A stretch of DNA of 64,000 bases. Source: Mycolicibacterium cosmeticum. Lineage in GTDB: Bacteria > Actinomycetota > Actinomycetes > Mycobacteriales > Mycobacteriaceae. Where the stretch lies: positions 149,727 to 213,726 of the forward strand of contig JACPVS010000002.1 in NCBI GenBank assembly GCA_016197365.1, given 5' to 3'. The notes below the pieces were generated by a model. The model searched no databases, was not told where the DNA came from, and saw only the letters and a program-made list of their open reading frames with translations. Both the position numbers and the translations under genes were made by a program. Of this stretch, positions 7,714-16,041 are shown piece after piece (within the stretch, counting starts at the first letter, position 1; every line of letters begins with the position of its first letter).

Positions 7714-8100
7714 ATGAGCAGGCCGAATGCGCAGTCCATGAAACCCGCCACCGCGGCGAAGAAGCTGGACGTCTACCTGCCGGCGACACCACCGGAGTTC
7801 CAGGAAAATGCGATCACCCGCGGCGAACTCGCGGCCCTGCAGGAGGACCCGCCGCAATGGCTCAAGGACCTCCGCAAGAACGGCCCGCACCCGAAGAACC
7901 TCGTCGCGGCCAAACTCGGTATCTCCATCGCAGGCCTCGCGCGCGGCGGTGTCGGGGATGCACTCACCACCGAGCAGATCGACGCGCTGGTCGAGGAGAA
8001 GCCGGCGTGGCTGGTCGCCGAACGCGAGAGCTACCAGGCGGTGCTGGGCGAGGAGCGCCGGGTGAAGGCCTTGCAGGCGGACAAGCCGCGCAAGAGCTGA
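7714..8100 (+). CDS. DUF5997 family protein
   Basis: A 128-residue conserved actinobacterial protein that I recognise as DUF5997 by ATAAKKLDVYLPATPPEFQE near the start and PPQWLKDLRKNGPHPKNLVA in the middle. The central segment KLGISIAGLARGG resembles a helix-turn-helix turn, which could mean DNA binding, but this is inference. No enzymatic motif is visible. It is divergent from the LysR-type effector-domain gene, with which it shares a 28-bp intergenic region; this pairing suggests a functional partnership. The leaderless -10 at 7702-7707 fixes the start. Confidence 0.75.
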   Translation: MSRPNAQSMKPATAAKKLDVYLPATPPEFQENAITRGELAALQEDPPQWLKDLRKNGPHPKNLVAAKLGISIAGLARGGVGDALTTEQIDALVEEKPAWLVAERESYQAVLGEERRVKALQADKPRKS

Positions 8101-8106
8101 GTATCG

Positions 8107-8289
8107 CTACCGGTCGAACAGGTCGCTGATGCGATCGAAGAAGCGATGGACGCGCTGCTCCAGTCGAGACCCTTTGCCGCGCTTGTCCCATACGTAGATC
8201 AGCCCGAACATCGCAGCGACGATCCCGAAGACCAGGGCGGTGATGAGGATCGCCTCGACAGTTGTCGACACCGGGACATCATCGCGCAC
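8107..8289 (-). CDS. Small single-pass membrane protein
   Basis: A 60-residue protein with one membrane segment (about residues 12-33, ILITALVFGIVAAMFGLIYV) followed by a basic, charged cytoplasmic tail (DKRGKGSRLEQRVHRFFDRI). GTG at 8289 has a weak AGG upstream; GTG at 8271 would shorten it by six residues. It converges on DUF5997 with 6 nt between. No family recognised; function unknown. Confidence 0.6.
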   Translation of the reverse strand: MRDDVPVSTTVEAILITALVFGIVAAMFGLIYVWDKRGKGSRLEQRVHRFFDRISDLFDR

Positions 8290-8332
8290 GGGGGCACCTG
8301 GTACCCGCGTATCCGCTCCGGTGACCGCCTCG

Positions 8333-8965
8333 TCAACACCAGCAGCCGCCGAACGATGAGGTGTGCTCGTCGGTCTCGATCGACTCCTCGCGCACCACGG
8401 CGGAACCGCCCCGCGGGTCGAAGTGCAGCACCGAGCTCACCGGGTCGTGCCGGATCCACACGGCCACCGACAGCGGATGCGTCGGACGGAAAATATAGGA
8501 CACCAGTTCGATGTCGCCGGGCTTCCCAAGACGGCGGACATCGGACACTGCAGCCCGTATCCGCTGCCCCGACAGATCCGCCGCAGCGAATACCGTCTCG
8601 CCGGCGTGCACGTCGGCGATCGAGTCCACGTCCTCCACCTCACCGTCGCGAACCCAGTACTTGTGGAGCTCACCGTCAGCGGCGACGGCCTCAACCGAGA
8701 TCAGATTGGACGTCACGTCCACACGCCGCATCGGCAGCTCGCCGAGCCGGGCGCGCACCACGTCGAGTTCCGCGTCCAGCCGTTGCGCGGAGAACAGCGG
8801 TCCACTCGCCACGCCGCTCCACGCCCGGCTGATCCGACCCGGGACGTCCCCGACGACCACGACCACCGCGGCGATGGCCACAACCATCGACACGGCGACG
8901 ACCATCGCGTACGTGCCCCGGCGCTTCGGTCGGGGTTCGTCCGGTCCGTTTCCCGTCGTGCTCAT
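8333..8965 (-). CDS. Conserved hypothetical membrane-anchored protein
   Basis: A 210-residue protein with a short basic N-terminus (PRPKRRGTY), one hydrophobic segment (about residues 21-41, AMVVAVSMVVAIAAVVVVVG) and an extracytoplasmic domain of about 165 residues rich in beta-strand-like sequence. The C-terminus ends in GGCWC, an unusual cysteine pair. No catalytic motif or known family is recognised. ATG at 8965 (MSTTGNG) is preferred to a start seven codons upstream. It precedes the small membrane gene by 43 nt on the same strand, so both may be co-transcribed envelope proteins. Confidence 0.65.
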   Translation of the reverse strand: MSTTGNGPDEPRPKRRGTYAMVVAVSMVVAIAAVVVVVGDVPGRISRAWSGVASGPLFSAQRLDAELDVVRARLGELPMRRVDVTSNLISVEAVAADGELHKYWVRDGEVEDVDSIADVHAGETVFAAADLSGQRIRAAVSDVRRLGKPGDIELVSYIFRPTHPLSVAVWIRHDPVSSVLHFDPRGGSAVVREESIETDEHTSSFGGCWC

Positions 8966-9016
8966 GGTCGGATGGTTCCACACCAAGCGGCAACCCGGCC
9001 TCGGATCGATCCCGCG

Positions 9017-9445
9017 TCACCCCACCGCGACGTCCAACTCCTCGGCGCCGTCCTCGACGGAAGTCGGGTCCATCCAGAAGATCTGCCACGAGTGTCCGTC
9101 CAAGTCGGTGAAGCTGCGGCCGTACATGTCGCCGTGATCCTCGGTGTCGCCGGTGGTGCCACCGGCTGTGTGGGCACGGTCCACCAACTCGTCCACGCAC
9201 TCCCGGCTGTCCACGCCCAGACAGATCACGCACTCCTTCACCGAGGGCGCCGCGGTCTCGAACGGGTGTAGCGCATCGAAGGCGTCGCGTTGTATCAGCA
9301 TCGCGAACTGGTTCCCGCCCAACACGACTGTCGCCGCGGTCGGTCCCGAGAATGTCGGGTTGAACGAGTAGCCGAGGTCGGCGAAGAACTTTCTCGAGCG
9401 CTCGACGTCGGCGACGGGCAGGTTCACGAAGAGGGCGGTATGCAT
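9017..9445 (-). CDS. VOC (glyoxalase-like) family protein
   Basis: A 142-residue vicinal-oxygen-chelate fold protein: MHTALFVNLPVADVERSRKF opens the first beta-alpha-beta-beta-beta module and GRSFTDLDGHSWQIFWMDP closes the second. The FFADLGYSFNPTFSGPTAAT segment resembles the PhnB/glyoxalase-like bleomycin-resistance group. AGGAG lies 6 nt before ATG at 9445, which is clearly better than starts further upstream. Stand-alone VOC proteins of this kind have no assigned reaction. Confidence 0.8.
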   Translation of the reverse strand: MHTALFVNLPVADVERSRKFFADLGYSFNPTFSGPTAATVVLGGNQFAMLIQRDAFDALHPFETAAPSVKECVICLGVDSRECVDELVDRAHTAGGTTGDTEDHGDMYGRSFTDLDGHSWQIFWMDPTSVEDGAEELDVAVG

Positions 9446-9618
9446 CGGGGGCTCCTGTGGTCCGCGGCCTCCGGAAGCGGGTGCCGTCACGGGGGTAGAC
9501 CGGGCACGGCTCCGGAACTCATCGCGCACAGAGAGTCGCGGTCCTTCGCCGGCGTCATCGCGTCCGCCCTCGTCGCTGCACTGTTCATTCATCGCAGCAG
9601 CAGAGTTGACAGCGGCCG

Positions 9619-9654
9619 AAAAAGGAGCAGGCCAGGGGAAATCCCCTGGCCTGC
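9619..9654 (-). terminator. Intrinsic terminator of nrdHIE
   Basis: On the minus strand, GCAGGCCAGGGGA and its exact complement form a 13-bp stem with a tiny loop (9627-9654), followed by CTCC and five T residues (9619-9623). It begins 19 nt after the nrdE stop codon, the position expected for the operon terminator. Confidence 0.8.
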
Positions 9655-9673
9655 AACATAGTTCAGAACAGCG

Positions 9674-11842
9674 TCACAACATGCAGCTGACGCAACCCTC
9701 CACCTCGGTACCTTCCAGAGCCATCTGGCGTAGGCGGATGTAGTACAGCGTCTTGATGCCCTTGCGCCAGGCGTAGATCTGCGCCTTGTTGACCTCGCGG
9801 GTGTCGGCGGTGTCCTTGAAGAACAGCGTCAGGCTCAGCCCCTGGTCCACATGTTGGGTGGCCGCGGCGTACGTGTCGATGATCTTCTCGTAGCCGATCT
9901 CATACGCGTCCTGGTAGTAATCCAGGTTGTCGTTGGTCAGATATGGCGCCGGGTAATAGACACGGCCGATCTTGCCTTCCTTGCGGATCTCGATCTTGCT
10001 CGCCACCGGGTGGATCGAGGAGGTCGAGTGGTTGATGTAGGAGATCGACCCCGTCGGCGGGACGGCCTGCAGGTTCTGGTTGTAGATGCCGTGCGCCTGC
10101 ACCGACTCCTTCAACGCCTTCCAGTCGTCCTGCGTCGGGACGCGGATCCCGGCATCGGCGAACAGCTCACGCACCCGCGCGGTGGCAGGCTCCCACACCT
10201 GATCGGTGTACTTGTCGAAGAATTCGCCCGAGGCGTACTTCGACTGGTCGAACCCGCCGAAGCGCGTACCCCGTTCGATCGCAATGAGATTCGAGGCGCG
10301 CAGCGCGTGGTAGAGCACGGTGTAGAAGTAGATGTTGGTGAAGTCCACACCCTCTTCGGAGCCGTACAGGATCCGCTCGCGCGCCAGGTAACCGTGCAGG
10401 TTCATCTGCCCCAGGCCGATGGCGTGTGAGCTGTTGTTGCCCTGTTCGATGGACGGCACCGACCAGATGTGGGTCTGATCGCTGACTGCGGTGAGCGCCC
10501 GGATGGACACCTCGATGGTCTGCGCGAAGTCCGGCGAATCCATCGCCTTGGCGATGTTCAGCGAGCCGAGGTTGCACGAGATGTCCTTGCCCACCTTGGC
10601 ATAGGACAGATCCTCGTTGAACAGCGACGGCGTGGAGACCTGCAGGATCTCCGAGCACAGGTTGGAGTGGGTGATCTTGCCTGCGATCGGGTTGGCCCGG
10701 TTCACCGTGTCCTCGTACATGATGTACGGGTATCCCGACTCGAACTGCAGCTCGGCCAGCGTCTGGAAGAACTCGCGGGCCTTGATCTTGGTCTTGCGAA
10801 TCCGCGCGTCGTCGACCATCTCGTAGTACTTCTCGGTGACCGAGATGTCGGCGAACGGGATGCCGTAGACGCGCTCGACGTCGTACGGCGAGAAGAGGTA
10901 CATGTCCTCGTTCTTCTTGGCCAGTTCGAACGTGATGTCCGGGATGACGACGCCCAGGGACAGCGTCTTGATCCGGATCTTCTCGTCGGCGTTCTCGCGC
11001 TTGGTGTCCAGGAAGCGGTAGATGTCCGGGTGATGCGCGTGCAGGTACACCGCGCCGGCACCCTGACGGGCCCCGAGCTGATTGGCGTAGGAGAACGAGT
11101 CCTCCAGCAGCTTCATGATCGGGATGACGCCCGAGGACTGGTTCTCGATGTTCTTGATCGGTGCGCCGTGCTCGCGAATGTTGGAGAGCAGCAACGCAAC
11201 TCCGCCGCCGCGCTTGGACAGCTGCAGTGCCGAGTTGATGGAGCGCCCGATTGACTCCATGTTGTCCTCGATGCGCAGCAGGAAGCAGGACACCGGCTCG
11301 CCGCGCTGCTTCTTGCCCGAGTTGAGGAAGGTCGGGGTGGCCGGCTGGAACCGGCCGTCGATGATCTCGTCGACCAGTTTCTCGGCGAGGACGGTGTCGC
11401 CGGCGGCCAGGGTCAGCCCCACCATCACGACACGGTCCTCGAAGCGCTCCAGATAGCGCTTTCCGTCGAAGGTCTTCAACGTGTACGAGGTGTAGTACTT
11501 GAACGCTCCGAGGAAGGTCGGGAAGCGGAACTTCTTGGCGTACGCACGATCCAGCAGGCTCTTGACGAAATTGCGCGGGTACTGGTCGAGCACCTCACGC
11601 TCGTAATAGTTCTCCTTGACCAGGTAGTCGAGTTTCTCGTCCTGGTTGTGGAAGAACACCGTGTTCTGGTTGACGTGCTGCAGGAAGTACTCACGCGCGG
11701 CCAGTACATCCTTGTCGAACTGGATGTTGCCGTCTTTGTCGTACAGGTTGAGCATCGCGTTGAGCGCGTGGTAGTCCGTCTCCCCCGGGAGCGCATGAGC
11801 GCCGGTGGTTACAGGCTCTGCAGCTGTGACGGTTGGTGGCAC
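9674..11842 (-). CDS. nrdE: Ribonucleotide reductase class Ib, large subunit NrdE
   Basis: A 722-residue catalytic alpha subunit that reduces ribonucleoside diphosphates to deoxyribonucleotides, working with a separate NrdF (not in this window), NrdH as reductant and NrdI for cofactor activation. Visible signatures include [20 protein letters not shown] with an active-site cysteine, the NLCSEI segment and the C-terminal GCVSCML redox-shuttle cysteines. GTG at 11842 has GGAAGGAAC upstream and gives the family length; it overlaps the nrdI end by 34 nt. The short N-terminus fits class Ib, which generally lacks the full ATP-cone. The terminator lies at 9619-9654. Confidence 0.97.
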   Translation of the reverse strand: MPPTVTAAEPVTTGAHALPGETDYHALNAMLNLYDKDGNIQFDKDVLAAREYFLQHVNQNTVFFHNQDEKLDYLVKENYYEREVLDQYPRNFVKSLLDRAYAKKFRFPTFLGAFKYYTSYTLKTFDGKRYLERFEDRVVMVGLTLAAGDTVLAEKLVDEIIDGRFQPATPTFLNSGKKQRGEPVSCFLLRIEDNMESIGRSINSALQLSKRGGGVALLLSNIREHGAPIKNIENQSSGVIPIMKLLEDSFSYANQLGARQGAGAVYLHAHHPDIYRFLDTKRENADEKIRIKTLSLGVVIPDITFELAKKNEDMYLFSPYDVERVYGIPFADISVTEKYYEMVDDARIRKTKIKAREFFQTLAELQFESGYPYIMYEDTVNRANPIAGKITHSNLCSEILQVSTPSLFNEDLSYAKVGKDISCNLGSLNIAKAMDSPDFAQTIEVSIRALTAVSDQTHIWSVPSIEQGNNSSHAIGLGQMNLHGYLARERILYGSEEGVDFTNIYFYTVLYHALRASNLIAIERGTRFGGFDQSKYASGEFFDKYTDQVWEPATARVRELFADAGIRVPTQDDWKALKESVQAHGIYNQNLQAVPPTGSISYINHSTSSIHPVASKIEIRKEGKIGRVYYPAPYLTNDNLDYYQDAYEIGYEKIIDTYAAATQHVDQGLSLTLFFKDTADTREVNKAQIYAWRKGIKTLYYIRLRQMALEGTEVEGCVSCML

Positions 11843-12252
11843 GTCTGTTCCTTCCAGAAATCTTGCAGTCCCGAGCGGACGGCGTCCACGTCGTCCGGGG
11901 TTCCCATGAGTTCGAAGCGGTAGAGGTAGGGCACTCCGCACTTGGCGGACACCACATTGCCCGCGTAGGCGAATTCCTCACCGAAATTGTTGTTGCCCGC
12001 GGCGATGACGCCGCGGATCAACGACCGGTTGTGCTCGTCGTTGAGAAACGCGATGACCTGCTTGGGGACGTAGCCCCCGCTACTGATGTCCGGCGTCGCG
12101 TGCCCGCCGCCATAGGTCGGTAACACCAGAACGAAGGGCTCATCGACCTTGATCCGCTCTTTGAGCGGGATCCGGGTCGCCGGGATTCCCAGCTTCTGGA
12201 CGAAGCGGTGGGTGTTCTCGGAGACGCTGGAGAAATAGACCAGGTTCGTCAC
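11809..12252 (-). CDS. nrdI: Flavodoxin-like NrdI, class Ib RNR activator
   Basis: A 147-residue flavoprotein that supplies oxidant for assembling the dimanganese-tyrosyl radical cofactor of NrdF. The FMN phosphate loop is [20 protein letters not shown] at the N-terminus; [20 protein letters not shown] and [18 protein letters not shown] are NrdI hallmarks. It lies between nrdH and nrdE in the conserved nrdHIE order, starting 29 nt after nrdH and overlapping nrdE by 34 nt. Confidence 0.96.
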   Translation of the reverse strand: MTNLVYFSSVSENTHRFVQKLGIPATRIPLKERIKVDEPFVLVLPTYGGGHATPDISSGGYVPKQVIAFLNDEHNRSLIRGVIAAGNNNFGEEFAYAGNVVSAKCGVPYLYRFELMGTPDDVDAVRSGLQDFWKEQTCHQPSQLQSL

Positions 12253-12281
12253 CCGTCGACCCCCTCCCGGTGTGCTGTGAC

Positions 12282-12521
12282 TTACGCGGTGACCGCAGCG
12301 GCGCTGAGTGCCTTGATGCGGTCCGGGCGGAAGCCCGACCAGTGCTCACCGCCGGCCACCACGACCGGCGCCTGCAGGTAGCCCAGTGCCATCACATAGT
12401 CACGGGCCTCGGTGTCGACGCTGATGTCGACCACGTCGTAGGCAACACCCGCCTTGTCGAGGGCCTTGTAGGTGGCATTGCACTGCACACACGCGGGCTT
12501 GGTGTACACGGTGACGGTCAT
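12282..12521 (-). CDS. nrdH: Glutaredoxin-like NrdH redoxin
   Basis: A 79-residue thioredoxin-fold electron donor for class Ib ribonucleotide reductase. The redox motif CVQC (Cys11, Cys14) follows TVYTKPA, and the C-terminal [13 protein letters not shown] is typical of NrdH, which is reduced by thioredoxin reductase rather than glutathione. GAGGAG lies before ATG at 12521. It is the first gene of nrdHIE, with a long leader running back to an NrdR box at 12689-12704. Confidence 0.96.
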   Translation of the reverse strand: MTVTVYTKPACVQCNATYKALDKAGVAYDVVDISVDTEARDYVMALGYLQAPVVVAGGEHWSGFRPDRIKALSAAAVTA

Positions 12522-12570
12522 CTGCGTGGCTCCTCTACGGATGGACTGGCAACTTATCTGTTACAGCGTT

Positions 12571-12600
12571 CCTGCGGACCCGGTCATTCCGGTTCGCAGG
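12571..12600 (-). promoter_or_regulatory. Hairpin in the nrdH 5' leader
   Basis: CCTGCGGACC(C)GG and CCGGTTCGCAGG form a 12-bp stem with one bulge, one G-T pair and a 5-nt loop. It lies about 50 nt upstream of the nrdH start codon inside the presumed transcript. No T-run follows, so it is not an obvious terminator; it may affect stability or translation. Confidence 0.5.
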
Positions 12601-12688
12601 GCCCTGATTGCGGCGGATTAGAGACGATCTACCACCGGTTCCCTGGCCCCGGCTGACCCGTACTCCTTGGGGTCCGTCGGTTCGCCAA

Positions 12689-12704
12689 ACACTACACCTA
12701 GTGT
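12689..12704. promoter_or_regulatory. NrdR box (nrdHIE)
   Basis: ACACTACACCTAGTGT matches the NrdR-box consensus acaCwAtATaTwGtgt at 13 of 16 positions, with perfect ACACTA/TAGTGT half-sites. On the minus strand the right half reads TAGTGT, a possible -10, so repressor binding would block the promoter. The usual second box about 31 bp away is at best weak (around 12719-12734). Confidence 0.7.
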
Positions 12705-12775
12705 CCGACAAACCGAACAGATACAAGATGTTCTGAACAACATTCATGGAATTCCCTGGTCGTAAGCCCCGTGTA

Positions 12776-12821
12776 CACGACACGCCCCGGCGTGTCGCAT
12801 GTCACATCCGGGTGTGTCGTG
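12776..12821. repeat. Nested inverted repeats upstream of nrdH promoter
   Basis: CGACACGCC (12778-12786) and GGCGTGTCG (12789-12797) form a perfect 9-bp inverted repeat with a 2-bp gap. A further GTGTCGTG (12814-12821) is complementary to CACGACAC (12776-12783), giving an alternative longer-range hairpin. Function unknown: a binding site or the transcript end of the upstream cyclase gene are both possible. Confidence 0.6.
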
Positions 12822-12896
12822 CCATGAGACCGGTTTATCAGCAGGTACCGACAAGTCGGGCAGGCCGGCACCGGACAGCAAAAAGGTGGTGGCGCC

Positions 12897-15800
12897 TCAC
12901 ACCATCGCCGACGCGGCCGTGATATGGCCGTCGAACCCACACGAGGTGGCCAACGCCAGGTACTGCTGCGCCCAGCGCCGGTAGCCGTCCTCGTCGCCCT
13001 CGGCCCTGGCAATCAGCGCACGTAAGCGCAGTAGCGCCACCTCGTGCAGCAGGAACCCGGGATCGACAGGATCAGCCTGCAGTCTTTCGATCGCGGCCTG
13101 CGCCGCCTGCACGTCGCCAGGGGCGCGTCGGGCGAGTAGCGCCTCGACGAGCGCGCTGGTGGCCGGGCCACGCCACACCACCGAGCCAAGGGCGAATAGC
13201 TCGTCCACGCTCGCCGACGCGAGCGCGACGGCCCCGTCGAGATCGCCGAGTCGACGGCGGCGGTGTGCGAAGTGGATGTCGGCAATCAGGACTATCGACG
13301 AGTTGCCATACCCCAGCAGCGCCGCGTGGCGGGCCTGGTTCAGGTGTTCATAACCGGCCTCGCTCTCGGCGCCGCCGCGGCCCACCAAGGCTATCCCCCG
13401 CGCCAGGTGTGCGTGCACGACGGTGAAGTCGTCCCCGGACCGCTCGGCGACAGCGAGGGACGCAGCCGTGTCGCGCAGCGCGTCGGGTCCGGACTGCAAC
13501 GCGCCCACACCGATCTGTGCGTACTTGTGCAGACCGGCGACCACGTTCATCAGCGGATCGAGCTCACGCGCCGTGGCGATGGCCTGGTCGAGATCGTCCT
13601 TCCACCCCGGGCTGCCCAGAGACATCCGGGCGACGCCGCGCAGTGCCAGCGAGAGCACTCGCGGGGATCCCACAAATCTCACACCGCGCGCCTCATCGAC
13701 CTCATGGTCGATGACACGCTGCGCCACGGCCAGGACGTCGTGCACCTCGCCGGTCTCCCATTTGGCCGCCAGAATCCCGAACGATGCGGCGACGGTGAGA
13801 TCCTCGTCCCCGATGCTGTCGAGCAGCTGCTGCAGGCGGGAGGCGAGTTCGGAAGCGTCCCTCGGGTGATTGTGCATCGTCAGCGCCATCATGTAGCCCG
13901 ACATACCGATGGCCAGCGATCGGCGGTCGCCGCGCTCGGCGCAGAGCCGGCGGAGATCGTCGAAGTTCTTCTCCGCCTCGGCAAGTCCTATCCGCCAGGA
14001 ACTTCCGCACAGTGCGGTGCCGGTTTCGATGAGCATGGACGGCCGGTCCGGGGCATCGAGGGGCAACAACTCGGCCACCTGCCCGGCACGCTGCCAACTG
14101 GCGCGGGCTGCCGCGAGATCTCGCAGTGCCAACCAGTTCCCGGCCCGCATGTGCCAGGCGAACGCGGCAGTCAGCTCGTCGGCGCACTCGAGATGGGTGG
14201 CGATCAGCGCCGCGTTCTCGTCAGGGGTTCCCGGTCCATCGCGCTCGATCGTCGAGGCCAACCTGCGGTGCAGCCTGGCCCGGTCGGAGCGCAGCTGAGA
14301 TTGGTAGGCGACGGTCCGGATCAGTGGATGACGGAACCCGTATTCGACGCCGTGGTCGGAGTCGAGCTTCTCGATCATCTCGGCGTCCAGGAGCACGTCG
14401 ATACAGAGCCGGGCGACCAGCTGCGCCAGCCGGTCCTCGCCGAATCGTGATCCGATGACCGCCGCCGCGTTCAACGCGCTCTTGGCTGCGTCACCGAGTC
14501 GGTCGATGCGGGCGGCGATGGTGGCCTGCAGCGTCGCCGGCACGCCGATGACCGTGGCCCCGCCATCGGCCACAAACGCTCCCGGGCTTCCTTGCAGGAC
14601 GGCACGTTCAGCCAGATCCCGGACGATCTCTTCGGCGAAGAAGGGGTTACCCGCGGCGTGCTCAGAAATCTGCGCGGCCAGCGATCTCACCGAGGGGTCG
14701 GCGCCGACGAGTTCGCCGATCAACGCATGGGCCTGCGAATCATCCAGTGGGACAAGGGTCAACGTGTCCAGCGCGGCGAGCTCCGCCAGCTTCCCGTGAT
14801 ACTCGGGCCGGTAGGTGATCAACGCCATCGAATGGCCGAGCGCCGACAGGAAACCGGCAATCGTCGATTCACTGGCATCGTCCATCCAATGTGCGTCTTC
14901 GATCACGTACACGTCGGCAGTGGTCCGCGCTGCCGAGACACGCGTGAGCAGAGCCGTGATTCGCCGGCGGCGAGCATCCGGATCGACCACGGGCAAGTCG
15001 ATGTCGGGTTCGGCGATGCCCAGCAGATCATCGAGTAGGAGAACATCCGTGGGCTCGGCGCCGGCCAGATGCGCACGGACGCAGTCCCGGGCCTCCTGAC
15101 CATGCAGACTCCCCACCCCGGTCAGGTCACGGAACAACCGGGCCGCCGCGTGGAACGGGACATCACGGGTGTGTGCCTCGCAGTAGGTGGACACCACCCC
15201 GATGCCGCGCATCTCGCCACGTTTCAGCGTCTCCGCGACCAGCCGGCTCTTGCCGATGCCCGGCGGCCCGACCACGCCGACCGCGACGCCTGCGCCGGCC
15301 AGCGCCGCGTCGAGGTGCGCACACAGCACACCCAGCTCCGCGTCTCGCCCCACCAAGGAGGATCGTGAATGCCCAAGCCCCAATCCGGTCACCGCCACAG
15401 CGACCAACGTCCGCCCCGCCACCAGGTCTTCGGAGTTCTTGATGCACAGGTGTTCCACCGCACCCATCTCGACGGTGCCCTCCACGAGGTGCGCGGTGGA
15501 ATTGCTGAGCATCACACCACCCGGTGGGGCGGCCGCTTCCATCCGCTGTGCCATCCCGACGTGGGCTCCGACGGCGGTGAAACTGCCGGCGCCGATCTCA
15601 CCCGCAATGACCTGTCCGGAGTTCAGCCCGACCCGCAGTTCCAGACGCACGTCGTCGCGCCGTCGCACCTCGGTGGCCAGCGTCCGCATCGCGCCCTGGA
15701 GGTCGAGGGCGGCCAGACAGGCGCGAAAAGCGTGATCTTCCAGCGCGACCGGCGCACCGAAGATGGCCATGATGCCGTCCCCGGTGAATTCCACCGAGCC

Positions 15801-16037
15801 GCCATAATGCGTGACGATGTGGCGCGACCGGCGAAACACATCGCTCATCACCTCACGCAGGCGCTCGGTGCCCAGCGCCGCGGCGAGGTCCATGGACCGC
15901 ACCACGTCGGCGAACAGCACAGTGACCTGTTTGAACTCGGGATGATGGGGCGTCGCCTCGATCGGGGCGCCACACCCGTCGCAGAATCTGGCACCTGTTC
16001 GTGGCTGCGTACCGCACCGAAGACAGGACGCGTCCAT
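12897..16037 (-). CDS. Cyclase-homology / AAA ATPase / TPR-like signalling protein
   Basis: A 1046-residue multidomain protein. Residues 5-23 form a zinc ribbon (CLRCG...CDGCG). A class III nucleotide cyclase homology domain follows, with metal aspartates in LFADVV (D44) and FTGDG (D87), but the base-selecting Lys position is Glu83 and the usual GDxVN is GAHVG, so adenylate cyclase activity is doubtful. A P-loop GPPGIGKS (257-264) starts an AAA16/STAND-type ATPase with VYVIEDAHWMDDAS as Walker B, then alpha-helical repeats to the C-terminus. No LuxR domain is present. ATG at 16037 lies 4 nt after the glycosyltransferase stop, so they are co-transcribed. Its ligand is unknown. Confidence 0.85.
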   Translation of the reverse strand: MDASCLRCGTQPRTGARFCDGCGAPIEATPHHPEFKQVTVLFADVVRSMDLAAALGTERLREVMSDVFRRSRHIVTHYGGSVEFTGDGIMAIFGAPVALEDHAFRACLAALDLQGAMRTLATEVRRRDDVRLELRVGLNSGQVIAGEIGAGSFTAVGAHVGMAQRMEAAAPPGGVMLSNSTAHLVEGTVEMGAVEHLCIKNSEDLVAGRTLVAVAVTGLGLGHSRSSLVGRDAELGVLCAHLDAALAGAGVAVGVVGPPGIGKSRLVAETLKRGEMRGIGVVSTYCEAHTRDVPFHAAARLFRDLTGVGSLHGQEARDCVRAHLAGAEPTDVLLLDDLLGIAEPDIDLPVVDPDARRRRITALLTRVSAARTTADVYVIEDAHWMDDASESTIAGFLSALGHSMALITYRPEYHGKLAELAALDTLTLVPLDDSQAHALIGELVGADPSVRSLAAQISEHAAGNPFFAEEIVRDLAERAVLQGSPGAFVADGGATVIGVPATLQATIAARIDRLGDAAKSALNAAAVIGSRFGEDRLAQLVARLCIDVLLDAEMIEKLDSDHGVEYGFRHPLIRTVAYQSQLRSDRARLHRRLASTIERDGPGTPDENAALIATHLECADELTAAFAWHMRAGNWLALRDLAAARASWQRAGQVAELLPLDAPDRPSMLIETGTALCGSSWRIGLAEAEKNFDDLRRLCAERGDRRSLAIGMSGYMMALTMHNHPRDASELASRLQQLLDSIGDEDLTVAASFGILAAKWETGEVHDVLAVAQRVIDHEVDEARGVRFVGSPRVLSLALRGVARMSLGSPGWKDDLDQAIATARELDPLMNVVAGLHKYAQIGVGALQSGPDALRDTAASLAVAERSGDDFTVVHAHLARGIALVGRGGAESEAGYEHLNQARHAALLGYGNSSIVLIADIHFAHRRRRLGDLDGAVALASASVDELFALGSVVWRGPATSALVEALLARRAPGDVQAAQAAIERLQADPVDPGFLLHEVALLRLRALIARAEGDEDGYRRWAQQYLALATSCGFDGHITAASAMV

Positions 16038-16041
16038 CCGT

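Larger units (their letters stand above)
12522..12896. other. 375-bp gene-free region upstream of nrdH
   Basis: No convincing gene is seen here. The stretch holds the nrdH ribosome-binding site, a strong leader hairpin (12571-12600), an NrdR-like box (12689-12704) with a possible -10 inside it, and a cluster of inverted repeats (12776-12821) between the nrd promoter and the end of the cyclase gene, where it could serve as a transcript end or binding site. Confidence 0.7.

Noticed and set aside
12535..12783. Possible 82-residue minus-strand gene upstream of nrdH
   Set aside because: It would cover the NrdR box and leader hairpin, has no ribosome-binding site and no recognisable sequence.
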